A stretch of 64,000 nucleotides of DNA, taken from assembly GCA_035772735.1 (NCBI GenBank), contig JASDFA010000003.1, positions 153,463,001 to 153,527,000 on the forward strand. Reading direction: 5' to 3'. Positions 23,288-36,096 of this stretch are shown one piece after another. The stretch comes from Datura wrightii (Eukaryota; Streptophyta; Magnoliopsida; Solanales; Solanaceae). The notes below the pieces were generated by a model. It was not told the origin of the DNA and did no database searches. It saw only the letters and a program-made list of their open reading frames with translations. Numbering within the stretch: position 1 is the stretch's first letter; each line of letters opens with the position of its first letter. The translations under genes were made by a program, and so were the position numbers.

Positions 23288-25507
23288 TGTAATACCCCAA
23301 AAGTTCTAAGATCAGACCTGGGAGTTGAAACGGAAAAAATAGGATTTTCTATACCAAGTCAGAGGACGAGTCATCCAGTGATCCGTCAGGAATACCATGA
23401 GTCGTTAAGTGACTCATGGGGATGGATTTGAATATGATTGGAGATTTTTAGTTGTGAAGTAGCCAAAGGTGTGACCAAGAGTTGTGGTCTGCACCACCTG
23501 TCACTATGTGGTCCATGGTCAAGGGTTGACGGAAGGATGAAATATTTAGACTGTGTACCTAATGACTTGTCACCACGAGTTGTGGTCAACACCATGATTT
23601 GTTGAGTGGGTCGTGGTCAGCAGTTCGGTGAAGGTTGAATGTTTTTTGGCAATATCCCTAACGGGTGTCACCACGAGTCGTAGGGTATGCCACAAGTCAT
23701 GGTGTCCTTCACGATGACTAGTGAAGATGGATTCCAGCGAAGGTAAGAAGAGGCAACCACGAGTCATGGTCATGGACGACGGGACGTCCAGTCCATCGCT
23801 GGGACTAGCAGTGTGTTTTTCCCTGTGAATTTATTAAAGCCTTTTCCGTAATTTCTATGTTTCTAAGGCCTAAACTACGTCATTTTAAGCTCAGTTAGAG
23901 GGGTTTTAAGAGAGAGAAATCTATCAAAGCCTTACAATTTCATGCATGCAAGACTAGAAGGTTATTAGGGGTGATCAAGGCTAAAATCCGTCAATTCTCC
24001 TTCAATTTCCTTTGGGTATTCAAGAAAGGGAGTAAAATCAACATACCCAGGTATGTGAGGCTATGAATGAGAGTTTCTTTCACTCTCATTCTCAAAACTC
24101 TTCTAAAATTCCATGGATTGTAAATTCTAGATTCAAGTTTCATGATCTATAAGGTTTATGCCAATTCTTGGAAAATTCTTTATGATCTATTGATGGGTTA
24201 ATCTCTTTCATGTATTAACTCATGTTTTATGATCTATATGTAGATTTTATGACTGTTTTGAATACAAATTTATAGATTCGAATTCTAATCAAATTATGTC
24301 CAATTATATATGTTCTTATGAAAAGTCAAGTTATGATTTCATTATGATCTTGATCTAAATTAGCCCAATTATGATTTATTCCTTATGATATAATTTATCT
24401 CAAGTATTTGTCATGGATTTATAAAATATCAATAATATACATGTTTTACAAGTATGCATGAATTTCATGAGTTATGGATTTATGATTATGGCCGACTCAC
24501 GTATTGCAAGTATGATTATGATTATTATGATTTAACTAGCCCATGAATCTTATGTATATTTTTTCTATTATCTTATGAGCACTATATATATTTTGGGAGT
24601 AGTATTTAATACCGACTAGACCCGGGGTTCAAGCATACCCCGAGTCTCAAAACTATGCGCCAACGTAGCCATGATGGGACCTCCCTTGAGATTATCCCTT
24701 TTTGCCTGAATGGGCCTTTCATGTGTGATATCATTCCTCTTTTTCATGTTTCTACCCTTGGAAAGGTACGAACACCCTCTCAACTAGGGGTTTACAGATC
24801 GGGCTGCATGTATGCTCATATCGGGTATATCAGTTATAAAAATCTCCCATTGTTCCTCATGATTTATGCATGGTTATGTTTATGCACTTTGGCTCAGGTT
24901 ATGTTTAATAAAGCTTTTCTTTTAAGATTATGATTATGATTGATTTACGAATGTTTTGAAAACCTTGAGCCCTTATGTTTACATCATGATATTTACGTCA
25001 TGATCACTTATCCTATCTTATGAACTCTTATGTATTTTAACTGTCTGTTTTACTTACCTTGCATACTCAATACATTTGAAGTACTGACCGCATACCCTAT
25101 GATGTATTGTTTTATGATATAGGCTCCGATATTCAAACTTAGTCCCACTGCTAGCTAGATTTTCAGAATTTGCACTTCCTATTAGAGTTGGTGAGTCCTC
25201 ATCCTTCGAGGGCCTTTCTATTCAGATATGTTGAGTACTTTCAGTTTTTGGACTGTAGTGAATTAGTTAGGGTATTATCACATCGACTCGTCAATATTAG
25301 AGGCTTTTGGACATAGTTTATATTCAGCTTCAGACTTATGTATGTATTTAGATGTTATGTTATGTTTAGACTTTCACTATGTTATTCATGCTGGTCTTCC
25401 ATTTTATTGAATAAGTTAGATGTTATGTTCATACCATGGGTCGACTTGGAGCCTCTCGAGGTTCTTTGTACTGTGTCTCGATCCGAGCCTATGTTCGAAT
25501 CATTACA
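23288..25507 (+). repeat. 5' LTR of element A
   Basis: It begins TGTAATACCCCAAAAG and ends AATCATTACA. It matches 30603-32792. Near its start (23,340-23,800) the word CACGAGTCGTGGT and variants are repeated many times, forming palindromes. Later it has ATG-rich low-complexity sequence (TTATGATT repeats, 24,200-25,000). No coding capacity. Confidence 0.9.
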
Positions 25508-25511
25508 AACT

Positions 25512-25523
25512 TGGTATCAGATT
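25512..25523 (+). other. Primer-binding site of element A, mutated
   Basis: TGGTATCAGATT follows the 5' LTR by four bases. The usual site for initiator tRNA-Met is TGGTATCAGAGC, so the last two bases are changed; element B keeps the intact form. Confidence 0.8.
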
Positions 25524-25717
25524 GTTAGGTTTTTAAGTTCCCTAGAGTGTTTGAAAGCCACGTTAAGTAGAGTATTTTTTATGGGTGTGAAGCACGCCAC
25601 ACTTATGACGAAGAGGCTACTAGACGTTTAGGAAATGTTCCCTTCTTTTCTGATCTATGTCGTGCGATTAAATGTCTGTCTATCCTTGTAACTCATGTTA
25701 TACGCATTTGTAGAATC

Positions 25718-26960
25718 ATGCCTCCCACAAGTTAATGAAAGAAGAAATAGAAATGGAAATGGCCATGAGAATGGCAATGGAGACGGGCACCAGTAGGCCC
25801 CATCAGCCCATGAGGAGCACGTAGTCAAGCCGGTTGCCCGCACAGAGTTTAGGGCATCCATTTAGATGTTAGCCCAAGTCATAACCACCCAGGTCAATCA
25901 GTAGGTGGTAGCGCATGTCCCTCAGAAAGGGAATGCGGCGGCAGCAAGAGTTAGGGATTTTCTGAGGATGAACCCTCTCGGGTTCCTTGGATCGAAGGTG
26001 GACGAGGATCCACATGAGTTTATTGATGAGATTTTGAAGATCACCCAGATCATGAGGGTGATCGAAGAGGAGTGTGCCAATTTAGCCTTCGATCAGTTAA
26101 AAGGGGTTGCACACATCTGGTTTAAGCAATGGAAGGATAGCAAGGCAGTTGGAGCAGGCCCTATAGGTTGGGAGGAGTTTCATATTACATTTCTGGAGCG
26201 GTTCTTCCCTCATGAGATGAGGGAGATTAAAGCAGCAGAGTTTGTGAACCTAAAGCAAGGTAACATGATGGTCCAAGAGTATGCTTTGGAGTCCACTCAT
26301 TTGTCTAAGTATGCACCAGAGCTAGTGGCTGATCAGAGAGCTCGGGTGAGCAGGTTTGTGCATGGATTGGTGGACTACCTGGACAAGGATTGTAGGATCT
26401 CCATGCTTCATTAGGATATTGATTTTCCCCAGATAATTTTGCACGCCCAATAGATGGAGGCGATGTATCTGAAAGAGAGAGAGAGGCAAGTGGGCCAGGA
26501 TGGACAGTGTTGGGTTCACTCAGCAGAGATCCAATGGCAATCACTGCCCTCAGTTCCAGCAAAGGTATTAGCCCCAGCTCCATCATCATCTAGTGTCCCG
26601 TCCTAACCCAGACAAGATCAGAAAGGTAGAGCATCAGGCTCGAGGGACCAGGGAAGCATTTCAGGAGATCACACTTTTTCAGCCCGTGCAAAGTGTGGAA
26701 AGAACCCCCCCCCCCATGGAGGTGTTTAGTTGGCTCAGATGCTTGCTTAAAGTGTGGCAAACCCGAACACAGGCTCAAGTATTGACCTTCAGCCAGACCA
26801 GGTGATGGTCGAGCTCGTACCCCAGCCCCTAGTTCAACAGCTCCGGAAGCACGTCCCTTCCAACAAGGTGTTTCTACTAGTTCAACTAGTGGCTAGCATC
26901 AGAACAGTTTCTATACCCTTGCACCTCGACAGGAGTAGGAGACTTCACCATATATAGTCA
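25718..26960 (+). pseudogene. Element A gag, decayed
   Basis: The start is the ATG at 25718 (MPPTS then a stop where family members have Arg). The best open part is 25905-26412, with the retrotransposon gag core: AAAARVRDFLRMNPLGFLGS, EDPHEFIDEILKI, WEEFHITFLERFFPHEMRE and YAPELVADQRARVSRFV. The later zinc-knuckle region (26,680-26,790) is damaged by a C-run at about 26,706-26,714; one Cys pair, CLKCGKPEH, remains near 26,740-26,770. It would form the capsid and nucleocapsid. Stops and frameshifts rule out function. Confidence 0.85.
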
Positions 26961-29900
26961 CTGGTATGTTACGAGTATTTCACCTTGATTTTATGCATTG
27001 TTAGATCCAGGAGCTACTTTGTCTTTTGTGATGCCCTATATTGCTAGTGGTTTCGGAGTCAGTCTTAAAATTTTATCAAAACCCTTCTTAGTCTCTACTC
27101 CAGTTGGGGATTCAGTTATAGCTAGATGGGTGTATAGAAATTGCCCTGTCACAGTACTTCAGAAAATCACCTCAGCAGATTTAGTAGAGTTAGCCATGAT
27201 GGATTTTGATGTTATCTTTGGCATGGATTGGCTACATCCATTTTATGCTTCAAAAAATGATAGAATCCGTGCGATAGAGTTTCGATTTTAGGGTGAGCCG
27301 GTCGTAGAATGGAAGGGTGGTTCGGCTATGCCTGTAAGTCTTTTCATTTCCTACTTTAAGACCAGAAAAATGACCTCTAAGGGTTGTATGTATCACATAG
27401 TTAGGGTTAAGGATGCTACATCCGAGACCCTGACTATCCAATAGTTCCCATATTGCACGAGTATTTAGAAGTATTTTCAGATGATTTACCGAGAATTCTT
27501 CATGAATAGGAGATTGATTTTGGTATTGACCTTCTTCCCGATATCGCAACCTATATCTATATCTCCTTACCAAATGGCTCCGGTTGAGCTAAAGCCATTG
27601 AAGGAGAAATTGAAGGATCTTTTAGACAAGGGTTTCATCAGACCTAGAAAATCCTTATGGGGTGCACCAGTTCTCTTTGTCTGCAAGAAGGATGGTTCTC
27701 TTCGTATGTGTATTGATTATCGGTAATTGAATAAGGTCACCATCAAGAACAGGTGTCCTCTTCCTAGGATTGATGATTTGTATGACCATCTTTAGGGTGC
27801 TATGTGCTTTTCAAAGATAGATCTCAGATCCGAATACCATCAGCTCAGGGTTTGGGATAGTGACATCCCGAAGACAGCTTTTTGAACTTGGTATGGTCAC
27901 TATGAGTTTGTAGTTATGTCTTTTGGACTAATGAATGCTCTTACAGCTTTTATGGATTTGATGAACAGGGTGTTCAAGCCATATTTGGATTTGTTCGTGA
28001 TTGTGTCAATAGATGGCATCCTTATATACTCTCAGAGCGAGGAGGAGCATGCCCTCATTTAAAGGTAGTGTTATAGACTCTCAAGGATTGCCAATTGTAT
28101 GCTAAATTCAGTAAATTTGAGTTTTGGTTGAACTCAGTGGCATTTTTAGGTCATGTGGTGTCAAGTGAGGGTATACATGTAGACTCTCAGAAGATAGAAG
28201 CGGTGAAGAATTGGCCTAGACTGGTGAATCCTGCGGATATCAAGAGTTTCTTGGGCTTAGCTGGTTATTGTCGGAGATTTGTTGAGGGATTTTCATGCAT
28301 TGCAGCCCCATTGACTAAGTTGACCCAGAAGAAAGTAAAGTTTCAGTGGTTGGAGTCTTGTGAGAAGAGCTTCCAAGAGTTGAAGACCCGATTCACCTCA
28401 GCACCAGTGTTTACCCTACCTAATGGTACCGATAGGTTTGTGGTATATTGTGACGCCTTGAGGATTGGCCTTGGTTGTGTACTTATGCAACATGGTAAGG
28501 TTATAACATATGCTTCCAGGTAGCTGAAGGTCCATGAAAAGAATTACCCGACTCATGATCTCGAATTAGCGGCGGTAGTATTTGCTTTGAGGATTTGGAG
28601 ACATTATCTATACAGGGTCCATGTAGTATCTTTATGGACCACAAAAGCCTACAGTACGTGTTCACCTAGAAGGATCTAAATCTATGTCAAAGAAGGTGGT
28701 TGGAGCTACTCAAGGATTATGATATGAGTGTCCTTTACCATCCGGGCAAGGCTAATGTGGTGGCGAACACTCTTAGCAGGCTTTCCATGGAGTGTGTGTC
28801 CCATGTAGATGAGGAAAGGAAGGAGCTAGTGAAAGATGTGCATCAACTTTCACGGCTAAGAGTTCGTCTGGTTGATTCGACGGATGTCATGGTTTAGAAT
28901 GGATCAGAATCATCTTTGGTGACCGATGTTATGGCTAGACAATACGAGGATCCTATTTTGGTGAAGTTGATGAAGCAATTCGAAATCAGAAGGTCGAGGT
29001 TTTCTCCCAAGGGGGAGATGGTGTGCTACGATATTAGGCCATTTGTGAGTACGAAATATTGATGATTTTAGAGATCAGATGTTGCACGATGCTAATGGAT
29101 CCAGATACTCTATAAATCTAGGTGCCACCAAGATATACCGTGACCTGAGGGAAGTCTATTGGTGGAATGGCATGAAGAAGGACATATCAGTTTGTGGCTA
29201 AGTGTCCGAATTGTCAGCAAGTGAAGGTTGAGCACTAGAGACTAGGAGGTGTACTTCAAGACATCAATATTCCTACTTGAAAGTGGGAGGAGATCAGTAT
29301 GGACTTCATCACAGGGTTTCCTCGCACTCATCGATAATATGATTCTATTTAGGTAGTTGTGGACAGATTGACCAAAGCAGCTCATTTCCTATCGGTCAAA
29401 ACTACCGATGCAGCGGATCATTATGCCAAATTAAACATCTGGGAGTTAGTTCGATTGCATGGAGTTACCTTGTCCATCATATCAGATAGAGGTACTCAGT
29501 GTACCTCCCAGTTTTAGAGATCGTTTCAAAAGGGACTTGGTACTCAGGTCAAGCTTAGCACAACATTTCACCCGCAAATAGATGGTTAGGCAGAGCAGAC
29601 TATTCAGATTCTCGAGGACATATTGAGAGCATGTTTGATTGACTTCAAGGGTAGTTGGGATGATCATTTGCCTCTGATTAGGTTTGTGTATAACAACAGC
29701 TACCATTCCAGCATTCAAATGGCTCTATTTGAGGTTCTCTATGGGCGGAGATGAAGAACTCCTATTGATTGGTTTGAAATCAGTAAAGCTACATTAATAG
29801 GTCTGAATTCAGTCCATGAGGCTATGGAGAAGTTCCGCTTATAAAGGACAGGTTAAAAATAGCTTAGAGTCGCCAAAAGTCCTATGCTGATGTGAGGAGG

Positions 29901-30356
29901 AAAGATCTTGAGTTTAAAGTTGATGATTGGGTTTTTCTGAAGCTGTCCCCCATGAAAGGAGTGATGAGGTTAGGGAAGAAAGGGAAAATTAATCCCCGTT
30001 ATGTTGGCCCATACTGGATTGCGTAAAGGGTTGGCAAGATAGCATATGAATTGGATTTGCCCTCCGAATTAGCTTTAATTCATCCAATTTTTCATGTATC
30101 ACCATTGAAAAAGTGTTTGGGTGATCCAGCACTAGTGGTCCCGGTAGAGAGTGTGGGTGTGAAGGATAACCATAGCTATGAAGAGGTTTCAATAAAAATA
30201 CTAGATCGTCAGGTTCTGAAGATAAGAAATAAGGAAGTAGCCTCAGTCAAGGTTATGTGGAGGAATCAGTATGTTGAGGGAGCTACATGGGAGGCCGAAG
30301 CAGATATGATGGCTAAATACCTACATCTATTCCCTTCTGGCTCTGTTTCAGCTTGA
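26960..30356 (+). pseudogene. Element A pol: protease, RT, RNase H, integrase, chromodomain (decayed)
   Basis: Protease begins near 26,998 with LLDPGATLSFV, where DSGAT is usual; FGMDWL follows near 27,220. RT runs from about 27,560 (PVELKPLKEKLKDLLDKG, GAPVLFVCKKDGSLRMCIDYR). It keeps KIDLRSEYHQLR, but the usual FIDDILVYS reads SIDGILIYS, so one catalytic Asp is lost. RNase H lies at about 28,400-28,780 (VVYCDALRIGLGCVLM, HDLELAAVVFAL). Integrase follows from about 29,080 with CPNCQQVK, SMDFITGF, IISDRGTQ and then AEQTIQILEDILRA. The last 101 codons (30,051-30,356) are open and hold the chromodomain (VMWRNQYVEGATWEAEADM). Many stops replace conserved Gln or Trp codons. The chromodomain normally directs integration to heterochromatin. 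Confidence 0.85.
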
Positions 30357-30590
30357 GGTATCAGTTTCCTCCTTAATACTCTCTTCAGTTTCATTTTCCG
30401 TTCATGTACCCCCAGTCTTTTTCATGTTAATAAATGTATGTGTGATTTAGAAATTCAGTTCAGCCATGTAGTTCAAATCGGAGTCAATCATTCTGTCAGT
30501 TTTCAGCATGTATGTTTACTATTTGAGTATGATGATTGCATTTCTCTGCTTTTCAGTATGTTTACCCACATTTGGGGATGAATGTTCCCA

Positions 30591-30602
30591 TAGAGGAGAT
30601 AT
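30591..30602 (+). other. Polypurine tract of element A
   Basis: TAGAGGAGATAT directly precedes the 3' LTR. It is the degraded counterpart of AAGGGGGAGATAT in element B. It would prime plus-strand DNA synthesis. Confidence 0.6.
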
Positions 30603-32792
30603 TGTAACACCCCCAAAATCCTAAGATCAGACCGGGGAGTTGAAATGGAGAAAATAGGATTTTCTGCACCAGGTCACAGGACGAGTCGTCTAGTGACCCT
30701 TCAGGAACACCACGAGTCGTTAAGTGACTCATGGGAAGGGGTTTGAATATGATTAGATATTTTTAGTTGTGAAGTGACCACGAGTCGTGGTCAGCACCAC
30801 GAGTCGTTGTGTGATCCGTAGTCAAGGGTTGATAGAAGGATGAAATATTTGGATAGTATACCTAATGATTAGTCACTACAAGTCGTGGCCAACACCAACG
30901 ATTTGTTGAGTGGGTTGTGGATAGCAGTTGGGTGAAGGTTGAATATGTTTTAGCAGTATCCTTAACGGGTGTCACCACGAGTCATAGGGTACAACATAAG
31001 TCGTGGTGTCCCTCATGGTGACCAGTGAAGATGGATTCTAGTGAAGCCAACGAGAGGTGACCACAAGTCGTGGTCAGGGACGATGGGTCGTACAGTCCCT
31101 CGTTGGGACTGATAGTATGTTTTTTTTGTGAATTTATTAAGGGCTTTTTCTTAATTTTTAAGTTTCTAAGGCCTAAACTACGTCATTTTAAGTTCAGTTA
31201 CAGGGTTTTTAAGAGCGTGAAACCTATTCTAAGCCTTCCCATTCCATGCATGCAAGACTAGAAGTTGCTTAGGGGTGATCAAGGCTAAAATCCATCAATT
31301 CTCCTTTAATTTCCTTTGGGGATTCAAGGAAGAGAGTAAAATCAACCTACCCAGGTATGTGAGGCTATGAATGAGAGTTCTTTTCACTCTCATTCTCAAA
31401 ACTCTTCTAAAATCCGTGGATTGTAAATTCTAGATTCAAGTTTCATGATCTATAAGGATTATGCCAATTCTTGGGAAATTTTTTATGATCTATCAATGGG
31501 TCAATCCCTTTCATGTATTAAATCATGTTTTATGATCTATGGGCAGATTTTATGACTACTTTGAATACAAATTTATAAATTCAAATTTTAATCAAATTAT
31601 TCCAAATTATGTATGTTCTTATGAAAAGTCAAATTATGATTTCATTACGATCTTGATCTAAATTGTCCCAATTATGATTTATGCCTTATGATATGATTTC
31701 TCTCAAGTACTTATCATGAATTTATGAAATATCAAGTATATACATGTTTTATAAGTATGCATGAATTTCGTGAGTCATGGATTTATGATTATGGCCGACT
31801 CACGGGCCTTATTTCATGGCTAGTTCACGTATTTCAAGCATGGCTATGATTATTATGATTTAACTAGTCCATGAATCTCATGTATGTTTTTCCTATTATC
31901 CTATGAGCACTATATATATTTTGGGAGTAGTATTTAACATTGAGCAACGTATCCATGATGGGATCTCCCTTGAGACTGTCCTTTTTTGATCGAATTGGCC
32001 TTTCATGAGTGATATCATGCCTCTTTTTCATGGTTCTACCCATGGCAAGGTACGAACACCCTCCCGACTAGGGGTTTACTTGTCGGGCTCCATGTGTGCT
32101 CATATGGGGTATGTCAGTTATAAGAATCTCCCATTATTCCTCGTGATTTATGCATGGTTATGTTTATGACTTTGGCTCAAGTTATGTTTAATAAAACTTT
32201 AATTCTAAGATTATGATTATGATCGATTTACGAATGTTTTGAAAACCTTCAACCCTTATGTTTACATTATGATATTTACGTTATGATCATGTTGTCCTAA
32301 TCTTATGAACTCTTATGTATTTTGACTGTCCGTTTTATTTACCTTGCATACTCAGTACATTCCAAGTACTAACCACATACTCTATGATGTATCATTTTAT
32401 GATACAGGCTCTGATATGCAGACTCAGTCCCGCCGCTAGTCAGATTTTCAACATTTATGCTTTCGATCAGAGTTGGTGAGTCCTCATCCTTCAAGGGCCT
32501 TTCTATTCGAATATGTTGAGTTCTTTCAGTTTTCAGACCGTAGTGAGTTAGTTAGGGTCTTGTCCTATCGACTCGTCAGTATTAGAGGTTTTCGAATATA
32601 GTTTGTATTCAGCTTCAGACTTATGTATGTATTTAGATGTTTTGTTATGTTTACACTTTCGCTATGTTATTCATGTTGGTCTTCTGTTTTATTGAATGAA
32701 TTAGATGTTATGTTCATTTCATTGGTCGACTTGGAGCCTCTCAGGGTTCTTTTTTTCATGTATCGATTTGTGCCTATGTTCGGGTCGTGACA
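30603..32792 (+). repeat. 3' LTR of element A
   Basis: It begins TGTAACACCCCC and ends GGGTCGTGACA. It carries the same array of CACGAGTCGTGGT-type palindromic words at 30,680-31,100. It differs from the 5' LTR by many substitutions, by a deletion near 31,940 and by a short block at about 31,803 that is absent from the 5' copy. Confidence 0.9.
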
Positions 32793-35700
32793 CCATGACT
32801 TATAAACCAATTGATAATGCATACCATTGTAGTCCGATTGTTTCACAGTCTCTGGTTCGGAAGAAAGAGGACTCATGCACAATTGGGACATTCAACTTTA
32901 CGAAAGCTCTCTGCAATTTGGGTGCAAGTATCAACCTCATGCCACTTGCTATAATCAAGAAGATGGGTCTAGGAACTCCTAGACCAACGACAATGAGGTT
33001 GCTAAGGGAAGACAGGATCATGAAAAGACCGGTGGGCATCTTGTATGATGTATTGGTAAAGGTAAACAATTTCATTTTCTTAACTGGCTTTGTGATTTTA
33101 GATTACAAAGTGAATTTTGAGGTGCCTATTATATTGGGGAGACCATTTCTAGCAACAGGCGAGCACTGGTTAATATAGAGATAGAGGTGAATTAAAGTTT
33201 AGATTGAACAACAAAGAGATCATCTTCAATGTATCTCAGTCCATGAGGCAGCCCAAAGATATGAGTGTCATTTCAGTGATTGATACCATTGATGAAGTAG
33301 TGGATGATGCCACAGAGGAGAAGTTTGTCGCTGAATCATTGGCTGCAGTCATCATGAACTTTACCAGTGACTCAATCAAAGAGTTTTAAGAGATGGTACA
33401 TGCAATGGCAGGCATGGGGTCTTATTCCTTTGTGCCTAAGGAACTTGATTCAGATCTAAAGAACAGACAGAACCCACCTGCAAATCCATCTATTGAGGAA
33501 CCACAACGTCTCGGACCTCAAACCGCTACTAGCTCATTTAAGATAGGCATATTCGGGACCACATTAGACATCGCATGTAAACATATCTTTAAAGTTGCTG
33601 GATTGGCAAGTAGAAGCCTTGGTATCCATCTGGAGAACATACAAATGGGCCATTGGGTGGTCCATCACCGATATTATTAGCATTCCTCTAGGCATTTTCA
33701 CTCATATAATTTAGTTGGAGGAAAATTATATTCCTAGCATCGAACATCAAAGGAGGTTGAATCTACCTATGCAAGAAGTGGTGAAAAACGAGATCATAAG
33801 TAGTTGGATGCTGGGGTGATTTATCCCATTTTTGATAGTCACTAGGTTAGCCTGGTACAATCTATATAGAAAAAGGAGGGGATGACTGTAGTTCCCAATG
33901 AGAAGAATGAGTTAGTGCCAACTCGAACAGTGACGGGTTGGAGGGTATGCATGGATTACCGGAAGCTGAACTGGCGGACTCAAAAGGATCATTTTCTCTT
34001 GCCCTTTATGGATCAAATGCTGGATACACTAGCAGGGAAGGCCTATTACTATTTCTTGGAAGGATACTCTGGTTACATAAAGATTTCCATTGCTCATTAG
34101 GACAAAGAGAAGATCACATTCACTTGTCCTTATGGGATATTTACCTTCAAACAAATGCCTTCTGGACTGTGTAATACATCTGCCATATTTTAGAGGTGCA
34201 TGATGTTAATATTTTCAATTATAAAGGAGGACATGATGAAAATTTTCATGGATAACTTTTCTGTAGTAGGTGATACGTTCGAATATTGTTTATCTCACTT
34301 GGCTTCAGTATTGAAGCTTTGTGAGGTAACGAATTTAGTATTGAACTGGGAGAAGTATCACTTCGTGGTGAATGAAGGAATTATATTGGAACCCAAATAT
34401 CCAGTAAAGGCATTTAGGTCGACAAGTCAAAGATTGATGACATATCCAGATTTCCACCTTTCATATAGGCGAAAGGTGTCGTAAGCTTTTTGGGACATGC
34501 TGGATTCTACCAGAGATTTATCCAAGACTTCTCAAAAATTGCTAACCCGCTGGGCAGGTTGTTCGAGAAGGAACAAAATTTGAGTTTGATGAGGCATGTC
34601 TTAAGGCATTTGAATGACTGAAGGAGAAACTCACCACAGCTCCTATAATCATTGCACTTGACTGGATCAAAACATTTAAAGTCATGTGTGATACCAGTGG
34701 AGTTGCATTAGGAACTATTCTGGGACAGATAAGAGAGAAGCTCTTTCACCTAATATACTAGACTAGCAAGTCTCTCAACGGGGCTCAGAAAAACTATATT
34801 GTTACTGTGCAAGAATTACTAGCAGTGGTATACGTCTTTGAGAAGTTCAGAGCATATTTGTTGGGAACTAATTTCATTATCCATACAGACCATGCAACCA
34901 TTCGATATTTAATGGCCAAAAAATATGCAAAGACAAGGCTGATCCGATAGGTCTTACTTTTCCAAGAATTTTATTTTGAGGTTAAAGACCGCTAAGGTTG
35001 TGAGAACCAAGTAGCTGATCATCTCCCAAGGCTAGAAGATGAAGGGAGACCAAAACATGAACTAGAAATAAATAAGGCATTTCCAAATGAACAAGTGCTG
35101 GTTGCTTCCCAAGACTTGATCCCATGGTTTGTTAATTATTCTAACTTTTTAGTTTGCAATGTGATATCGGATGTTATGAAATTCCATCGGAGGAAAAAGT
35201 TTTTGCATGATTTGAGGAAGTTCTACTGGGATGAAGCTTACTTGTTTAGAGTGTGTGCAAACGATATAATCAGGAGATGTGTACCTAAAGTGGAGATAAT
35301 GCATATTCTTGAAGCTTTTCATTCATCTCCTATTGGAGGACATCACAGTGGAATAAGAATAGCCCATAAGATTCTGCAGAGTGGGTACTATTGGCCAGAT
35401 ATCTATCATGGCCGTCATGACTATGCCAAAGCTTGCGATCGATGCTAATGACATGGTGGCATCTCAAGAAAGCATGAATTTTTACTAACCCCAATTTTGG
35501 AGGTGGAGCTATTTGATGTATGGGGTGTAGATTTCATGGGACCATTTGTAAGTTCCTATCGACAAAAATACATTTGTGTGGTTGTGGACTATGTGTCCAA
35601 ATGGGTATAAGCGACTGCACTCCCCAACAACAAAGGGATGAGTGTGACAACATTCCTCAAAAGGAATATATTCTCCAGGTTTGGCACACACTGAGCAATC

Positions 35701-36096
35701 ATAAGTGATGGGGGGTCACATTTCTACAACAAGATATTTAGTGCTCTATTAGAAAAGTATGAGGTGAAGCATAAGGTGGATACCCCATACCACCCTCAAA
35801 CTATAGGTTAGGTGGAGGTATCAAAGTGCGAGATTAAGACCATCCTATCCAAAACTGTTAATGCAAACAGAAAGGATTGATCTCACATGTTAGATGATGC
35901 CTTGTGGGCATACAGAACAACCTACAAGACACCTATTGGGATGTCTTCGTATTCGTTGGTATTTGGCAAGGCATTTCATTTACCTGTGGAATTGGAACAC
36001 AAGGTGATGTTGGCCTTGAAAAAGATGAATCTTAATTAAACCGAAGCTGCAAATTTGAGGGTTGAGCAGTTTAATAAACTTGATGAGTTCTGTCTC
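32793..36096 (+). pseudogene. Athila protease, RT, RNase H and integrase, decayed
   Basis: The host frame resumes right after element A (TYKPIDNAYHC). Protease: the catalytic motif LCDLGASINLMP reads LCNLGASINLMP (about 32,910), and ILGRPFLATG ends the domain. RT (33,900-34,450) starts RVCMDYRKLNW. Two catalytic positions are changed: FLEGYSGY for FLDGYSG, and FMDNFSVVGD for FMDDFSV. RNase H (34,600-35,000) has DTSGVALG, ELLAVVYVFEKFRAYL and HTDHATIRYLM. Integrase (35,100-36,096) has the zinc-binding GGHHSGIRIAHK and ACDRC, then DVWGVDFMGPF, IISDGGSHF and a V-E step after a stop, and WAYRTTYKTPIG. The gene is cut by element B at 36,096. Stops occur in every domain. Confidence 0.85.

Larger units (their letters stand above)
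23288..32792 (+). mobile_element. Element A: Ty3/gypsy chromovirus, complete but decayed
   Basis: A 9.5-kb element with LTRs at 23288-25507 and 30603-32792, initiator-Met-type primer-binding site, gag, protease, RT, RNase H, integrase and C-terminal chromodomain. It sits in the Athila gag-protease junction with a 5-bp target duplication CTATG / CCATG (23283-23287 and 32793-32797). Its layout and the chromodomain place it among chromoviruses, probably the Tekay/Del type. The solo LTR at 52368-54687 belongs to the same LTR family. Confidence 0.9.
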
